From positions 1 to 38,533 of the forward strand of contig MKWE01000050.1 of NCBI GenBank assembly GCA_001899585.1: 38,533 nt of DNA. The letters are read 5' to 3'. The position numbers and the translations under genes were made by a program. The notes below the pieces were generated by a model that saw only the letters and a program-made list of their open reading frames with translations, did not search any database and had not been told where the DNA came from. Of the stretch, positions 1-9,778 are shown in pieces (position 1 is the first letter of the stretch; each line of letters begins with the position of its first letter). Source of the stretch: Rhodospirillales bacterium 70-18 (lineage in GTDB: Bacteria > Pseudomonadota > Alphaproteobacteria > Acetobacterales > Acetobacteraceae).

Positions 1-109
1 GGAATGGCTTGAGGCGAGAGGAACAGCTTGACCCCGGCAACCCCAATCAGAGAAGGCTCTTATGCATCGCGCGCCGGTCGATGGCGGGGCGATGAAGGAG
101 GGTCGCGGC

Positions 110-742
110 GTGAGCGGTGAGCTTCCGACATTGGAACGAGTGCGTGCGGCATTGCGCGGCGAGGCCCGTATTCGCCCGAGCCGCGAACCGATCAACCTTG
201 AATTGCACAGCGGCACGCTGACGATGGAGGGCGAGGTGGACCACATTGCCGCCAAGATGCCGGCGCTGGAGGTGGCTCTGGCCAAGGCGGGCGTGGTCGG
301 GATCGTCGACCGGTTGCGGGTGCACCCGCAGGTAGCGATGGGCGACGGCGAGGTCCGCGACCGGTTGCGCGATGTACTGCTGGAGGACGGCGACTTGGCT
401 GACTGCACGATCCGCACATGGGTGAAGGGCGTGGCTGAGTTGGTGCACCAGCCGCCCGAGCCGACCGACCGGATCGATATCCGCGTGGACGACGGCGTGG
501 TGACGCTGGATGGCGACGTGGTGAACGGCATCGGCGTGACACCGCCGGAAGAAGACGGCGAGGCCGGCATGACCGACGCGGTCGTGCGCGTGCTGGAAAA
601 GGACCTGTTCGTGGACGCCGCCAGCACCCGCGTGCACAGCCGCCGCGACGTGGTGACGCTGGATGGCACAGTGCTACGCGACGCCGAGCGGAAGCTGCGC
701 GAGGATGACCCCCGGTACCTTTCGGCGTGGACTGGGTGGTGA
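110..742 (+). CDS. BON-domain protein, 3' end frameshifted
   Basis: This protein carries BON-like repeats, a small fold found in periplasmic and stress proteins (compare OsmY), with phrases such as GTLTMEGEVD, GVVTLDGDVV and DVVTLDGTVL. I chose the GTG at 110 because AAGGAGGG lies 7 bases upstream and the BON sequence begins at once (SGELPTLERVRAALR); an ATG at 62 is in frame and also has a GAAGG. The last repeat is interrupted. After RKLREDD the frame runs to an early stop at 740-742, whereas the next frame from 721 reads FGVDWVVTRPVAGT and stops at 763-765, which is what a BON C-terminus should look like. A one-base loss near 715-721 explains this. No signal peptide is visible. Confidence 0.8.
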   Translation: MSGELPTLERVRAALRGEARIRPSREPINLELHSGTLTMEGEVDHIAAKMPALEVALAKAGVVGIVDRLRVHPQVAMGDGEVRDRLRDVLLEDGDLADCTIRTWVKGVAELVHQPPEPTDRIDIRVDDGVVTLDGDVVNGIGVTPPEEDGEAGMTDAVVRVLEKDLFVDAASTRVHSRRDVVTLDGTVLRDAERKLREDDPRYLSAWTGW

Positions 743-775
743 CCCGGCCAGTGGCGGGGACATAAGGCAGCCGTC

Positions 776-1985
776 TCACCCCCCCTGGTTCGGCCGCCTC
801 ACGGGCGCTGTTCGGGCGACGGACCCAAATGAAGTCATCGCCGCGCGACAGCAGCGCCACATGCACCGCGCCGCCGACGGTCTCCACCGTCTCGACGGAC
901 ATGCGCAGCTTGAGCGCGGTGAGGTTGACCAGCGCCTCGGCCATCGTCGCCAGGCCTTGGCGCGGCAGCACCTCCACGGCGGCGATCAGCGGGCTCTGGT
1001 ATTTGCGGACGATCTCCTCGGTGAAAGCCTTGCGGATCTGCTCGACGAGATCCGCCGTCTCGCCAGCGGGTTGAGCCGGGAGGTCGGGGCGATGGTGTGC
1101 GAGGCTACGGCCGATGATGGCGTAGAGCGATTCCTCCAGTTCGGGTTGGATGCCGCGGTAGAAGATGTCGACCATCTCGGTGACACCGAACGGCGCGACG
1201 ATCGCGGTGACCTCGCGGTTGATGCGTGCCTCGCCAACGCGGGCGACGCGCAGGCGGCCGGCGGCGATACTGTCGACCTGGAATTCCTGCAGTGTGGGAA
1301 ACGGCTCGCCCTCGCCCATGCCGGCGAACACGATGCCACTGCCTTCGTCGGGATGGACCCAGGCGCGCGTGTACATGGCGCGCACGGCGGCACGGAACTT
1401 GTCGGCAAAGTCCTGCTTCAGACCCAATGGGTGAAACAGCTCACTCTCCAGCTCGGCCAGCACCGGTGCGTATTCGGCCAGCACGCGGTCGCCATAGGCG
1501 GCGCCGAGTTCAAGCGCGGGCAACTGGCGCCATGCGGCGGTCTCGCGCGCGAGGATCCGCCGCAGCACCTGGGCGGTACTGCTGGCACGCCCTTTGCGCC
1601 GCGCGCTGGTGGGGGCGGCGAGCGGTTCCAGAAAGGTCTCCTTCCAGTAACGGCGGATGGCTTCGCGAAACCAGGCCTGTTGCAGCGAAGGCGGAAATAG
1701 CGCCTCGGACTGCTCGACAAAGCGAAAGAAGTCCTCGACGTATTGTTCGAGCCGTTCAAACGGGCGCGCCTAGCGCTGCCGGATGTAGGTCTTGATGATG
1801 ATTTCCCAAGGCATGTCCATCAGCTCGGCAGAGCCGGAGATCATCACGCCCACGGGCGGACTCTGGGAGATGCAAAACAGCTTCTCGGCAGCGTAATATA
1901 CCTTTTGGCCGCGACCGAACGTGGCGGCGCTGTCCGCCGCCAGGGCTACGCCGTATTTATTCATCACCGCGACTTCGCAGGTCAT
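776..1985 (-). pseudogene. Proteasome-like Ntn-hydrolase family protein, broken by an amber codon and a G-run
   Basis: The N-terminus (MTCEVAVMNKYGVALAADS, then KLF and VGVMISGSAE) resembles proteasome beta-type Ntn hydrolases. Removing Met exposes Thr1; Asp17 sits in LAADS and a Lys near position 34 precedes LF, matching the beta-subunit Thr1/Asp17/Lys33 pattern. A TAG at 1770-1772 interrupts the frame after IIIKTYIRQR, yet the same frame continues with good coding character (ERLEQYVEDFFRFVEQ) for about 330 more residues. Near the 3' end a run of seven G (minus strand, 779-785) removes a stop: with six G the frame would read EPGG then TGA. As written it runs on antisense through the BON gene to 192. 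About 400 residues if repaired. The Ntn assignment rests on the motif only. Confidence 0.6.
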
Positions 1986-2061
1986 GGATGGCGCACCGGT
2001 ACGCGCATCGTCCCGACCCGCATGGCGGCGTTTCGCGATGCCCTGTCACCTCGCGCCCGCC

Positions 2062-2079
2062 CGCCCCGCGCGCGGGGCG
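2062..2079. terminator. Perfect 18-bp GC palindrome, possible terminator
   Basis: CGCCCCGCGCGCGGGGCG is its own reverse complement. It lies between the 26-codon mini-ORF and the Ntn-hydrolase pseudogene. No T-run follows on either strand, so intrinsic termination is only a possibility. Confidence 0.35.
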
Positions 2080-2097
2080 CGAAGCAACGCATCGGCA

Positions 2098-2178
2098 TCA
2101 TGGCGCCTGCTTCACGTCGATCGTGCGCGCCGGCGCGGGGGCTCCCGGTTTCTTCACATCACCGGGGGTCTGGGCCAT
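2098..2178 (-). CDS. 26-residue mini-ORF resembling an Hsp20 N-terminal leader
   Basis: A short frame begins at an ATG preceded by GAGGAGG at ideal spacing, one of the strongest ribosome sites in the window. Its peptide starts MAQTPGDVKKPGAPAPA, closely matching the start of the Hsp20 encoded nearby (MSQVPVETKKSAAPAPT), then ends after 26 residues without any alpha-crystallin domain. It lies downstream of the alpha/beta hydrolase gene on the same strand. It may be a leftover of a duplicated hsp20 5' end or a translated small protein; the sequence alone does not decide. Confidence 0.5.
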   Translation of the reverse strand: MAQTPGDVKKPGAPAPARTIDVKQAP

Positions 2179-2264
2179 GGAAGCCTCCTCTGTTGTGAGC
2201 TGGGCGATCAGGTCGGAGCGGCTGATCGTGTAGTTCCGTAGACAATTCGTTGCTGTGCCTTGGA

Positions 2265-2936
2265 TCACCCACGCCTCCCATCTGTGCCACCCGGGGCGAC
2301 GGTCCTCGGAAGGTGGCGCAGGAACCAGGCGCGCGCCAGTGTTACCACCTCGTCGAGCGTACCGGGTTCCTCGAACAGGTGTGTGGCGCCGGGGACCACC
2401 GTCAGGCGGCATTCGCAACGCATCCGTCCCTGTGCTGCCCGGTTCAGGCCCAGCACCACATCGTCGGCGCCGCCGACGATCAGCAGCGTAGGCGCGCGCA
2501 CATGGGCCAGTGCCGTCCCTGCCAGGTCCGGCCGGCCGCCACGGCTGACTACCGCACACACCCGTGCGTCGGGCTCGGCGGCGGCTAGCAGCGTCGCCGC
2601 GGCACCGGTGCTGGCGCCGAAATACCCCTGCGGCAGTGCCGCCACGCGATTGTCCCGCGTCGCCCACTTCGCGGCATCGCGCAGCCGGCCGGCAAGCAAG
2701 GGAATGTCGAACACAAGTTGGCGGTCGGTGGCCTCATCTTCAGTGAGCAGGTCGAACAGCAGGGTGGCAAGGCTGGCCTCTCGTAGCGCTGCGGCGACAA
2801 TGCGGTTGCGCGGGCTATGGCGGCTGCTGCCGCTGCCGTGGGCGAACAACACCAGTCCGAATGGCTGGATGGCGGGCAGCCCCAGTTCGCCTTCGCCGTG
2901 ATGGGGCGGAAGTGTAACGGTTACGGTATGCTCCAT
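2265..2936 (-). CDS. Alpha/beta hydrolase, dienelactone-hydrolase-like
   Basis: This 223-residue cytosolic protein has the alpha/beta hydrolase pattern: an early HGSG loop (FAHGSGSSRHS), a nucleophile elbow GASTG with Ser near 109, an acid in VGGADDVV and a catalytic His in PGATHLFEEPG. The family includes dienelactone hydrolase-like esterases often fused to or beside phosphoribosyltransferases; the substrate is unknown. GGAGG precedes the ATG. An FNR/FixK-type site at 2982-2995 is centred about 52 bases upstream of the start codon, so the gene probably belongs to the same low-oxygen regulon as hsp20 and the groEL-like gene. Confidence 0.8.
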   Translation of the reverse strand: MEHTVTVTLPPHHGEGELGLPAIQPFGLVLFAHGSGSSRHSPRNRIVAAALREASLATLLFDLLTEDEATDRQLVFDIPLLAGRLRDAAKWATRDNRVAALPQGYFGASTGAAATLLAAAEPDARVCAVVSRGGRPDLAGTALAHVRAPTLLIVGGADDVVLGLNRAAQGRMRCECRLTVVPGATHLFEEPGTLDEVVTLARAWFLRHLPRTVAPGGTDGRRG

Positions 2937-2981
2937 GGCGGGCCTCCGCCGTCATTCGGCCGGTGTTCGCGCGCTCTCATG

Positions 2982-2995
2982 TTGATCGGCGTCAA
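2982..2995 (-). promoter_or_regulatory. FNR/FixK-type box upstream of the alpha/beta hydrolase
   Basis: TTGATCGGCGTCAA fits TTGAY-N4-RTCAA, the dyad bound by FNR/FixK-family regulators. A centre at -41.5 would put the transcription start near 2947, just ahead of the start codon at 2936. Only sequence similarity supports the function. Confidence 0.55.
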
Positions 2996-3127
2996 TCCTT
3001 GCTTAACTTGGGTCGTCTCTGACATCCACCCGAGCGGACCAAACTTCCCGCGTTCGATCAGGCGTCCGCAACGCCGCTAAGCCGTGCCTCGGTCGCTGAA
3101 ACGCCTGCCATCAGCGTCCATCCCGCG

Positions 3128-3454
3128 TCAGCCGTCGGCGCGGCTGCGCGCGGCCCTGCGGCGCGCAACCGGGGCGGGTGGGCGGTCGCCCTGATCGGTC
3201 AGCTGAGAGGGGAATTCGCCGAGATTTTGCATCAGCTCCGCCTCTTCCACCGGTTGGGCGGGCGGCACACCCTTCCCATGCATCGTCATCGGGTTGGGCA
3301 GCAGGCCCGCCTGGGGATGATCCTCGATCGCCTGCAATGTGCGGGCCTGCTCGAGATAGTCGGGCTTGCGGCCGGGCGGGCTGCCGTCGGCCCGCCACAT
3401 GCGCAATGCGCGGGCGCGAACGCGTCGGTCATGTGCGGTTTGGTTCGTGGCCAT
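3128..3454 (-). CDS. DUF2934-domain protein
   Basis: The N-terminal half (RRVRARALRMWRADGSPPGR, then DYLEQARTLQAIE) is the DUF2934 signature, a short helical domain of unknown function common in alphaproteobacterial stress clusters. The C-terminal half is proline- and arginine-rich and looks disordered. CGGAGA lies upstream of the ATG. It follows hsp20 on the same strand after about 80 bases and is probably cotranscribed with it. Total length is 108 residues; no signal or membrane segment. Confidence 0.8.
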   Translation of the reverse strand: MATNQTAHDRRVRARALRMWRADGSPPGRKPDYLEQARTLQAIEDHPQAGLLPNPMTMHGKGVPPAQPVEEAELMQNLGEFPSQLTDQGDRPPAPVARRRAARSRADG

Positions 3455-3537
3455 GGCCGGATTCTCCGTTTCTGCCTCATCGGCTCCGGCCCAGCCGAGC
3501 CGTCACCCGGGCCGGTAGGTACAGGGGTCAACTGCGC

Positions 3538-4056
3538 TTATTGGCCCGGCGTGACCTCGATCTTGCGCGTGGCGGCCACGATCTCGGGCTTCTTCGGCAA
3601 GGTCACGGTCAGCACGCCGTTGGCGAAGCTGGCACTCACCTTCTCCGCATCGGCGGAGTCGGGCAGCGAGAACGATCGCTCAAAGCTGCCGAACGCGCGT
3701 TCGGTCAGATAGAAGTCCTTCTCCTGCTCCTGCTTTTCCTGCCGCTTCTCGCCTTTCAGAGTCAGCATGCCGGCGGACACCGACACCTCGACATCCTTTT
3801 CCGTCATGCCGGGCCGTTCGGCAGTGATCACAAAGGCAGTGGCGCATTCCGTCACATCGACCGCCGGCACCACCATCTCGAACACGCTGGAAGCGGTCTT
3901 GCCCGGCGTCACGACGGACGAGCCACGCAGCGTGGGGAACCGCAAACCGCCCCAGAACCGATCCAGCAGCCGGTCCATTTCCTGGCGGAATGCGCCGAAC
4001 GGGTCGGTTGGGGCAGGGGCAGCGGATTTCTTGGTCTCAACGGGAACCTGGCTCAT
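3538..4056 (-). CDS. Hsp20/alpha-crystallin small heat-shock protein
   Basis: This 172-residue protein is an ATP-independent holdase. A short proline-rich leader (MSQVPVETKKSAAPAP) is followed by FGAFRQEMDRLLDRFWGG, then an alpha-crystallin domain from about residue 60 with ERPGMTEKDVEVSVSAGMLT and the terminal strand FANGVLTVTLPKK. The tail RKIEV carries the I-x-V motif that mediates oligomer contacts. I chose the ATG at 4056 (AGGAAG upstream, family-like start) over an in-frame ATG at 4164. It is divergent from the groEL-like gene, and the shared intergenic region has two FNR/FixK-type boxes. Confidence 0.93.
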   Translation of the reverse strand: MSQVPVETKKSAAPAPTDPFGAFRQEMDRLLDRFWGGLRFPTLRGSSVVTPGKTASSVFEMVVPAVDVTECATAFVITAERPGMTEKDVEVSVSAGMLTLKGEKRQEKQEQEKDFYLTERAFGSFERSFSLPDSADAEKVSASFANGVLTVTLPKKPEIVAATRKIEVTPGQ

Positions 4057-4169
4057 GGCTGCTTCCTTGCTGTCGGTCGCAACATAACCCGCCAAGCGGT
4101 AAGAGCGGTTCATGGCGTCGCCGTCGCTTGGTCGGCAGCGGACCATTGCCCGGTTCGTTCGCACTGTCG

Positions 4170-4183
4170 TTGACCCATATCAA
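4170..4183 (-). promoter_or_regulatory. FNR/FixK-type box, hsp20 side
   Basis: TTGACCCATATCAA matches TTGAY-N4-ATCAA. It is the hsp20-proximal of two such boxes in the hsp20/groEL-like divergent region. A class II arrangement would place an hsp20 start near 4135. Confidence 0.6.
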
Positions 4184-4222
4184 AACGGTTTGGGAAATTT
4201 ACGATAGAGTCTCCGACCGCGA

Positions 4223-4236
4223 TTGATTTGGATCAG
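4223..4236 (+). promoter_or_regulatory. FNR/FixK-type box, groEL-like side
   Basis: TTGATTTGGATCAG matches TTGAT-N4-ATCAR at 9 of the 10 defined positions of the TTGAT-N4-ATCAA consensus. Its centre lies 53 bases from the neighbouring box, giving each divergent gene its own site. Confidence 0.55.
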
Positions 4237-4316
4237 TGTGCTACCGCGCAAATGCCGGCGATGCTGGCACGCTCGAATATCGGCCCGATCACCTCGATCT
4301 GATGTGGAGGATGCAG

Positions 4317-5939
4317 ATGGCACACAAGCAGGTGACATTTGGTTCAGCAGCGCGGGAGAAGGTCCTGCGCGGTGCGACATCGCTGTGCGACGCGGTGCGC
4401 GTCACCCTGGGGCCGAAATCCAAATCCGTGCTGATCCAGCGCAGCTGGGGACCGCCGATTGTGTGCAACGACGGCGTCACCATCGCCAAGGAATTCGACC
4501 TCAAGGACCCCGAGGAGAACCTTGGCGCCCAGATGCTGCGCCAGGCGGCCGAGAGGACCGGCGACAATGTGGGTGACGGCACCAGCACCTCCACCATCCT
4601 CGCCCACGCCATCTACAGCGATGGGCTGCGCAACGTGGTCGCCGGCGCTAGCGCGATCGACTTGAAGCGCGGCCTGGATCGCGGCGCCAAGGTGGCCATC
4701 ACGGCACTGCGCGCCCTCTCCCGCCCGGTGCAGAGCCGGCTGGAGAAGGCCCAGGTCGCCACCATATCCGCGCATAACGACCAGGGGATCGGTGAACTGG
4801 TCGCCGAGGCGATGGAGAAGGTGGGCGGCGAGGGCGTCATCACGGTCGAGGAATCCAAGACCACCGAGACCACGCTGGACGTGGTGGAGGGCATGCAGTT
4901 CGACCGCGGCTACATCTCGCCCTATTTCGTCACCAACGCCGAGCGCATGATCGTCGAGCTGGAAGACCCGTACATCCTGATCCACGAGGCCAAGCTGTCG
5001 GCGTTACAGCCGCTGGTGCCGCTGCTGGAGGCCGTGGTGCAGTCGGGCCGGCCGCTGCTGATCATCGCCGAGGACATCGAGGGCGAGGCGCTGGCGACCT
5101 TGGTGGTCAACAAGTTGCGCGGCGGTTTGCGGGTGGCCGCCGCCAAGGCGCCAGGCTTCGGCGACCGGCGCCGCGCAATGTTGGAGGATATCGCCATCCT
5201 GGCGGGCGGCGAACTCGTCAGTCAGGAGATCGGCGTGAAGCTGGACCACCTCACACTCGCCCAGCTTGGCCGCGCTCGCAAGGTGGTGCTGACCAAAGAG
5301 GACACCACCATCGTCAGCGGCGCCGGCAAGAAGCTAGACATCGATGGCCGTTGCGGCCAGATCCGCAAGCAGATCGAGGAGACCACATCGGATTACGATC
5401 GAGAGAAGCTGCGGGAGCGGTTGGCCAAGCTGTCCGGCGGCGTGGCGGTGATCCGCGTGGGCGCGCCAGCCGAGGCGGAGATGAAATCGCGTAAGGAGGC
5501 GCTGGACGATGCTATCAGCGCGACCAAGGCAGCGGTGGCCGAAGGCATCGTTCCGGGTGGCGGCTTGGCCCTGCTGCGCTGCGTGGGCGCTCTGGCCGAG
5601 GAGGAGGCGTGCTGCGAAGGCGACGAGCGCACCGGCATGCAGGTGCTGAAGCGCGCGCTGGAGGCGCCGGCGCGCCAGATCGCGGAGAACTCCGCGGTGG
5701 ATGGCGGCGTCGTGGTGGCGCGCATGCTGGACGGCCAGGGCAATTTCGGCTTCGACGCCGCGCGCAAGCACTATGTCGACCTGATCGAGGCCGGCATCAT
5801 CGACCCGACCAAGGTGGTGCGCATCGCACTGGAGAACGCGGTTTCCGTCGCCAGCGTGCTGCTGCTCACCGAGGCGACGATGACCGAAATCCCGGAGCCC
5901 CGGAAAGAGCCCGCCATGCCCGCCGACCTGCCCCTCTAG
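4317..5939 (+). CDS. groEL: Divergent GroEL-type chaperonin (Hsp60)
   Basis: This is a 540-residue group I chaperonin with apical, intermediate and equatorial domains. TLGPK is at 30-34, the ATP-site Asp87 is kept in GDGTSTST (usually GDGTTT), and [19 protein letters not shown] keeps the Asp equivalent to E. coli D398. It is clearly a paralogue. Segments such as [17 protein letters not shown] differ from the canonical form, and the C-terminus ends in [15 protein letters not shown] instead of GGM repeats. The ATG at 4317 is preferred because TGGAGG lies 6 bases upstream; an ATG at 4311 abuts it. No groES lies in the window, so it may use the chromosomal GroES or specialised clients. It is divergent from hsp20, with FNR/FixK-type boxes between. 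Confidence 0.92.
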   Translation: MAHKQVTFGSAAREKVLRGATSLCDAVRVTLGPKSKSVLIQRSWGPPIVCNDGVTIAKEFDLKDPEENLGAQMLRQAAERTGDNVGDGTSTSTILAHAIYSDGLRNVVAGASAIDLKRGLDRGAKVAITALRALSRPVQSRLEKAQVATISAHNDQGIGELVAEAMEKVGGEGVITVEESKTTETTLDVVEGMQFDRGYISPYFVTNAERMIVELEDPYILIHEAKLSALQPLVPLLEAVVQSGRPLLIIAEDIEGEALATLVVNKLRGGLRVAAAKAPGFGDRRRAMLEDIAILAGGELVSQEIGVKLDHLTLAQLGRARKVVLTKEDTTIVSGAGKKLDIDGRCGQIRKQIEETTSDYDREKLRERLAKLSGGVAVIRVGAPAEAEMKSRKEALDDAISATKAAVAEGIVPGGGLALLRCVGALAEEEACCEGDERTGMQVLKRALEAPARQIAENSAVDGGVVVARMLDGQGNFGFDAARKHYVDLIEAGIIDPTKVVRIALENAVSVASVLLLTEATMTEIPEPRKEPAMPADLPL

Positions 5940-5959
5940 GCGCGGCGAGAGCAGCCCAG

Positions 5960-6865
5960 ATGTCCGGCATGCCAGCGGCCCCCGCCACGGTCCCTCCCCC
6001 GGTCGATCCCCGGGCCACAGTCGCGCCGCCGCCGACGAACCGATGGATCGCCACGCAGCTCCGCCAGGCCGCTGCCGTGCTGGAGGCACAGGGCGCCAAC
6101 CCGTTCCGTGTCAACGCCTATCGCCGCGCGGCCGAAATGCTGGAGCGCGAACCGCGCGACGTGCGCGCGATCGCGGCGGAGGGCGGATACGCGGCGCTGG
6201 ACGCCCTGCCCGGGGTTGGGCCTTCGCTGGCCGGCGCCATCATCGAAATGGTGACCACAGGGCATTGGACATTCCTCGAGCGGTTGACGGGTCTTGCGGG
6301 CGCGGACACAGTGTTCGCCGCGGTGCCTGGTATCGGGCCAAACTTGGCGCAGCGCGTGCACGACACCCTGCACCTGGACTCGCTCGAGGCACTGGAGGCG
6401 GCCGCGCATGACGGTCGGCTGGAGACGGTTCCGGGCTTCGGCCCGCGCCGCGTAGCAATGGTTCGCAACGCGCTGGCGACACTGCTGGCGCGGATGCGCC
6501 CACCGGCCGCGACCGCCACCGATGAGCCGTCGGTGGAAATGCTGCTGGATATCGACCGCGAATACCGCACCAGGGCCGAGCGCGGCGAGCTGCCGCGGAT
6601 CGCACCGAGGCGCTTCAACGAGGCCGGCGCCGCCTGGCTGCCGGTTCTGCACACCGAGCGTGGGCCGTGGCACGCGACGGCACTGTTCTCCAACTCCGCG
6701 CGCGCCCATCAGTTGGGCCGCACCGCCGACTGGGTGGTGATCTATTTCCATCGCGACGCCGTCGCCGACGGGCAGCGCACTGTGGTCACGGAGACGCAGG
6801 GCCCCGAGCGCGGCCGCCGCGTGGTGCGGGGGCGCGAGGCGGATGTACGGGATCTGTCCGCGTGA
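5960..6865 (+). CDS. Helix-hairpin-helix protein with PolX-like N-terminus but no polymerase domain
   Basis: After a proline-rich leader, residues 35-75 resemble the 8-kDa HhH domain of family X DNA polymerases (QGANPFRVNAYRRAAEMLE). HhH hairpins follow, LPGVGPSLAGAI, VPGIGPNLAQRV and VPGFGPRRVAMV. The C-terminal part (WLPVLHTERGPWHATALFSN, LGRTADWVVIYFH) is a separate conserved domain of unknown function; palm and PHP domains are absent. Length is 301 residues. It probably binds DNA, perhaps damaged ends, as part of the stress cluster. It starts about 20 bases after the groEL-like stop and its TGA overlaps a GTG in frame with the next gene, consistent with one operon. Confidence 0.75.
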   Translation: MSGMPAAPATVPPPVDPRATVAPPPTNRWIATQLRQAAAVLEAQGANPFRVNAYRRAAEMLEREPRDVRAIAAEGGYAALDALPGVGPSLAGAIIEMVTTGHWTFLERLTGLAGADTVFAAVPGIGPNLAQRVHDTLHLDSLEALEAAAHDGRLETVPGFGPRRVAMVRNALATLLARMRPPAATATDEPSVEMLLDIDREYRTRAERGELPRIAPRRFNEAGAAWLPVLHTERGPWHATALFSNSARAHQLGRTADWVVIYFHRDAVADGQRTVVTETQGPERGRRVVRGREADVRDLSA

Positions 6866-6900
6866 GCCGGCCTGTGGGCAACGCGGTGGCCGGCGCGCCC

Positions 6901-7905
6901 ATGATGCGCGCCATGGTGCTCCGACACCCTCGCCAGAAGCTGGAGCTGGTGGAGCTGCCCCGCCCGGTGCCCGGACGTGGCCAGGTGCTGATCCGCGTGC
7001 TGGCGTGCGGCGTGTGCCGCACCGACCTGCATGTGCTGGACGGCGAGCTTGCCAAGCCCAAGCTGCCGCTGATCCCCGGCCACGAGATCGTCGGCACCGT
7101 CGCGGCACTCGGCGAAGCGGTGTCGGGTGAAGCAGGAGGGCGATTCCGGATCGGCAGCCGGGTCGGCGTTCCCTGGCTTGGCTGGACCTGCGGCAGCTGC
7201 GCCTGGTGCCGGTCGGGCCGGGAGAACCTGTGCCCAGACGCCCGCTTCACCGGTTACGACATCGACGGCGGCTATGCGGAGTACACCGTCGCCGACCAGC
7301 GCTACTGCTTTCCGGTTCCCGCCGAGTACGACGACCTGCATGCCGCCCCACTGCTCTGTGCCGGGCTGATCGGGTTTCGCACCTTGCGCATGGCCGGATC
7401 GGCGCGGCGGCTCGGCATCTTCGGCTTCGGGGCGGCCGCGCATATCCTCGCCCAGGTTGCGCGGCATCAGGGGCGGTCGATCTTTGCCTTCACCCGCCCC
7501 GGCGATATCGCGGCGCAGGATTTTGCCCGCCGCCTGGGCGCCACCTGGGCCGGCGGCTCCGACACCCCGCCGCCCGAGCCGCTGGACGCGGCGCTGATCT
7601 TCGCACCCGCCGGTGAGTTGGTGCCGGCGGCTTTGCGGGCGGTGGGGCCGGGAGGCTGCGTGGTGTGCGGCGGCATCCACATGAGCGATATCCCGCGCTT
7701 TCCCTATCGCCTGTTGTGGCAGGAGCGCTCGGTGCGGTCCGTGGCCAACCTCACCCGGCAGGACGCCGAGCAATTCCTCGCCCTCGCCCCACGCGTTCCG
7801 GTTGCCACCACCGTCGAGGCGTTCCCGCTGGCCGACGCCAACGAGGCACTCGCGCGGCTGAGGAGTGGCCGCCTGACCGGCGCGGCGGTGCTGCTGCCCG
7901 AGTGA
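6901..7905 (+). CDS. Zinc-dependent alcohol dehydrogenase family protein
   Basis: This is a medium-chain NAD(P)-dependent alcohol dehydrogenase of 334 residues. The catalytic zinc region has ACGVCRTDLHV and PGHEIVG; the structural zinc loop has four cysteines in CGSCAWCRSGRENLC. The cofactor domain begins with LGIFGFGAAAH. The start is uncertain: ATG 6901 gives the usual MRAMVL beginning, but an in-frame GTG at 6862 overlaps the stop of the previous gene and could allow coupled translation. It would interconvert alcohols and aldehydes, which fits the acyl-CoA and 2-oxoacid genes downstream. A GC hairpin follows the stop. Confidence 0.88.
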   Translation: MMRAMVLRHPRQKLELVELPRPVPGRGQVLIRVLACGVCRTDLHVLDGELAKPKLPLIPGHEIVGTVAALGEAVSGEAGGRFRIGSRVGVPWLGWTCGSCAWCRSGRENLCPDARFTGYDIDGGYAEYTVADQRYCFPVPAEYDDLHAAPLLCAGLIGFRTLRMAGSARRLGIFGFGAAAHILAQVARHQGRSIFAFTRPGDIAAQDFARRLGATWAGGSDTPPPEPLDAALIFAPAGELVPAALRAVGPGGCVVCGGIHMSDIPRFPYRLLWQERSVRSVANLTRQDAEQFLALAPRVPVATTVEAFPLADANEALARLRSGRLTGAAVLLPE

Positions 7906-7910
7906 GCCGA

Positions 7911-7928
7911 CCCGGCGCCGTCGCCGGG
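7911..7928 (+). terminator. GC hairpin after the alcohol dehydrogenase
   Basis: CCCGGCG, a 4-base loop, then CGCCGGG form a perfect 7-bp stem just after the stop codon. There is no T-run. It separates the groEL-adh unit from the next box-driven operon. Confidence 0.45.
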
Positions 7929-7944
7929 CCGGATCGATCGGTAC

Positions 7945-7958
7945 TTGACCCAGATCAA
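7945..7958 (+). promoter_or_regulatory. FNR/FixK-type box upstream of the acyl-CoA synthetase operon
   Basis: TTGACCCAGATCAA matches TTGAY-N4-ATCAA and differs from the hsp20 box at one base. A class II start would fall near 7993, leaving a 19-base leader with AGGGTGGA before the ATG at 8012. Confidence 0.6.
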
Positions 7959-8011
7959 CGCTCCCGACCGGGCCGCCGGCTAAAGTGCCGGGAAGCAGGG
8001 TGGAACCGATC

Positions 8012-9774
<1,763 letters not shown>

Positions 9775-9778
<4 letters not shown>

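Noticed and set aside
28-41. TTGACCCCGGCAAC as a fifth FNR/FixK-type box before the BON gene
   Set aside because: The second half-site (GCAAC) matches RTCAA poorly.
192-830. Long minus-strand frame continuing from the Ntn-hydrolase sequence through the BON gene
   Set aside because: Its composition is antisense to the BON gene (Arg/Pro/Ala-rich, low complexity); it exists only because the stop at the G-run is lost.
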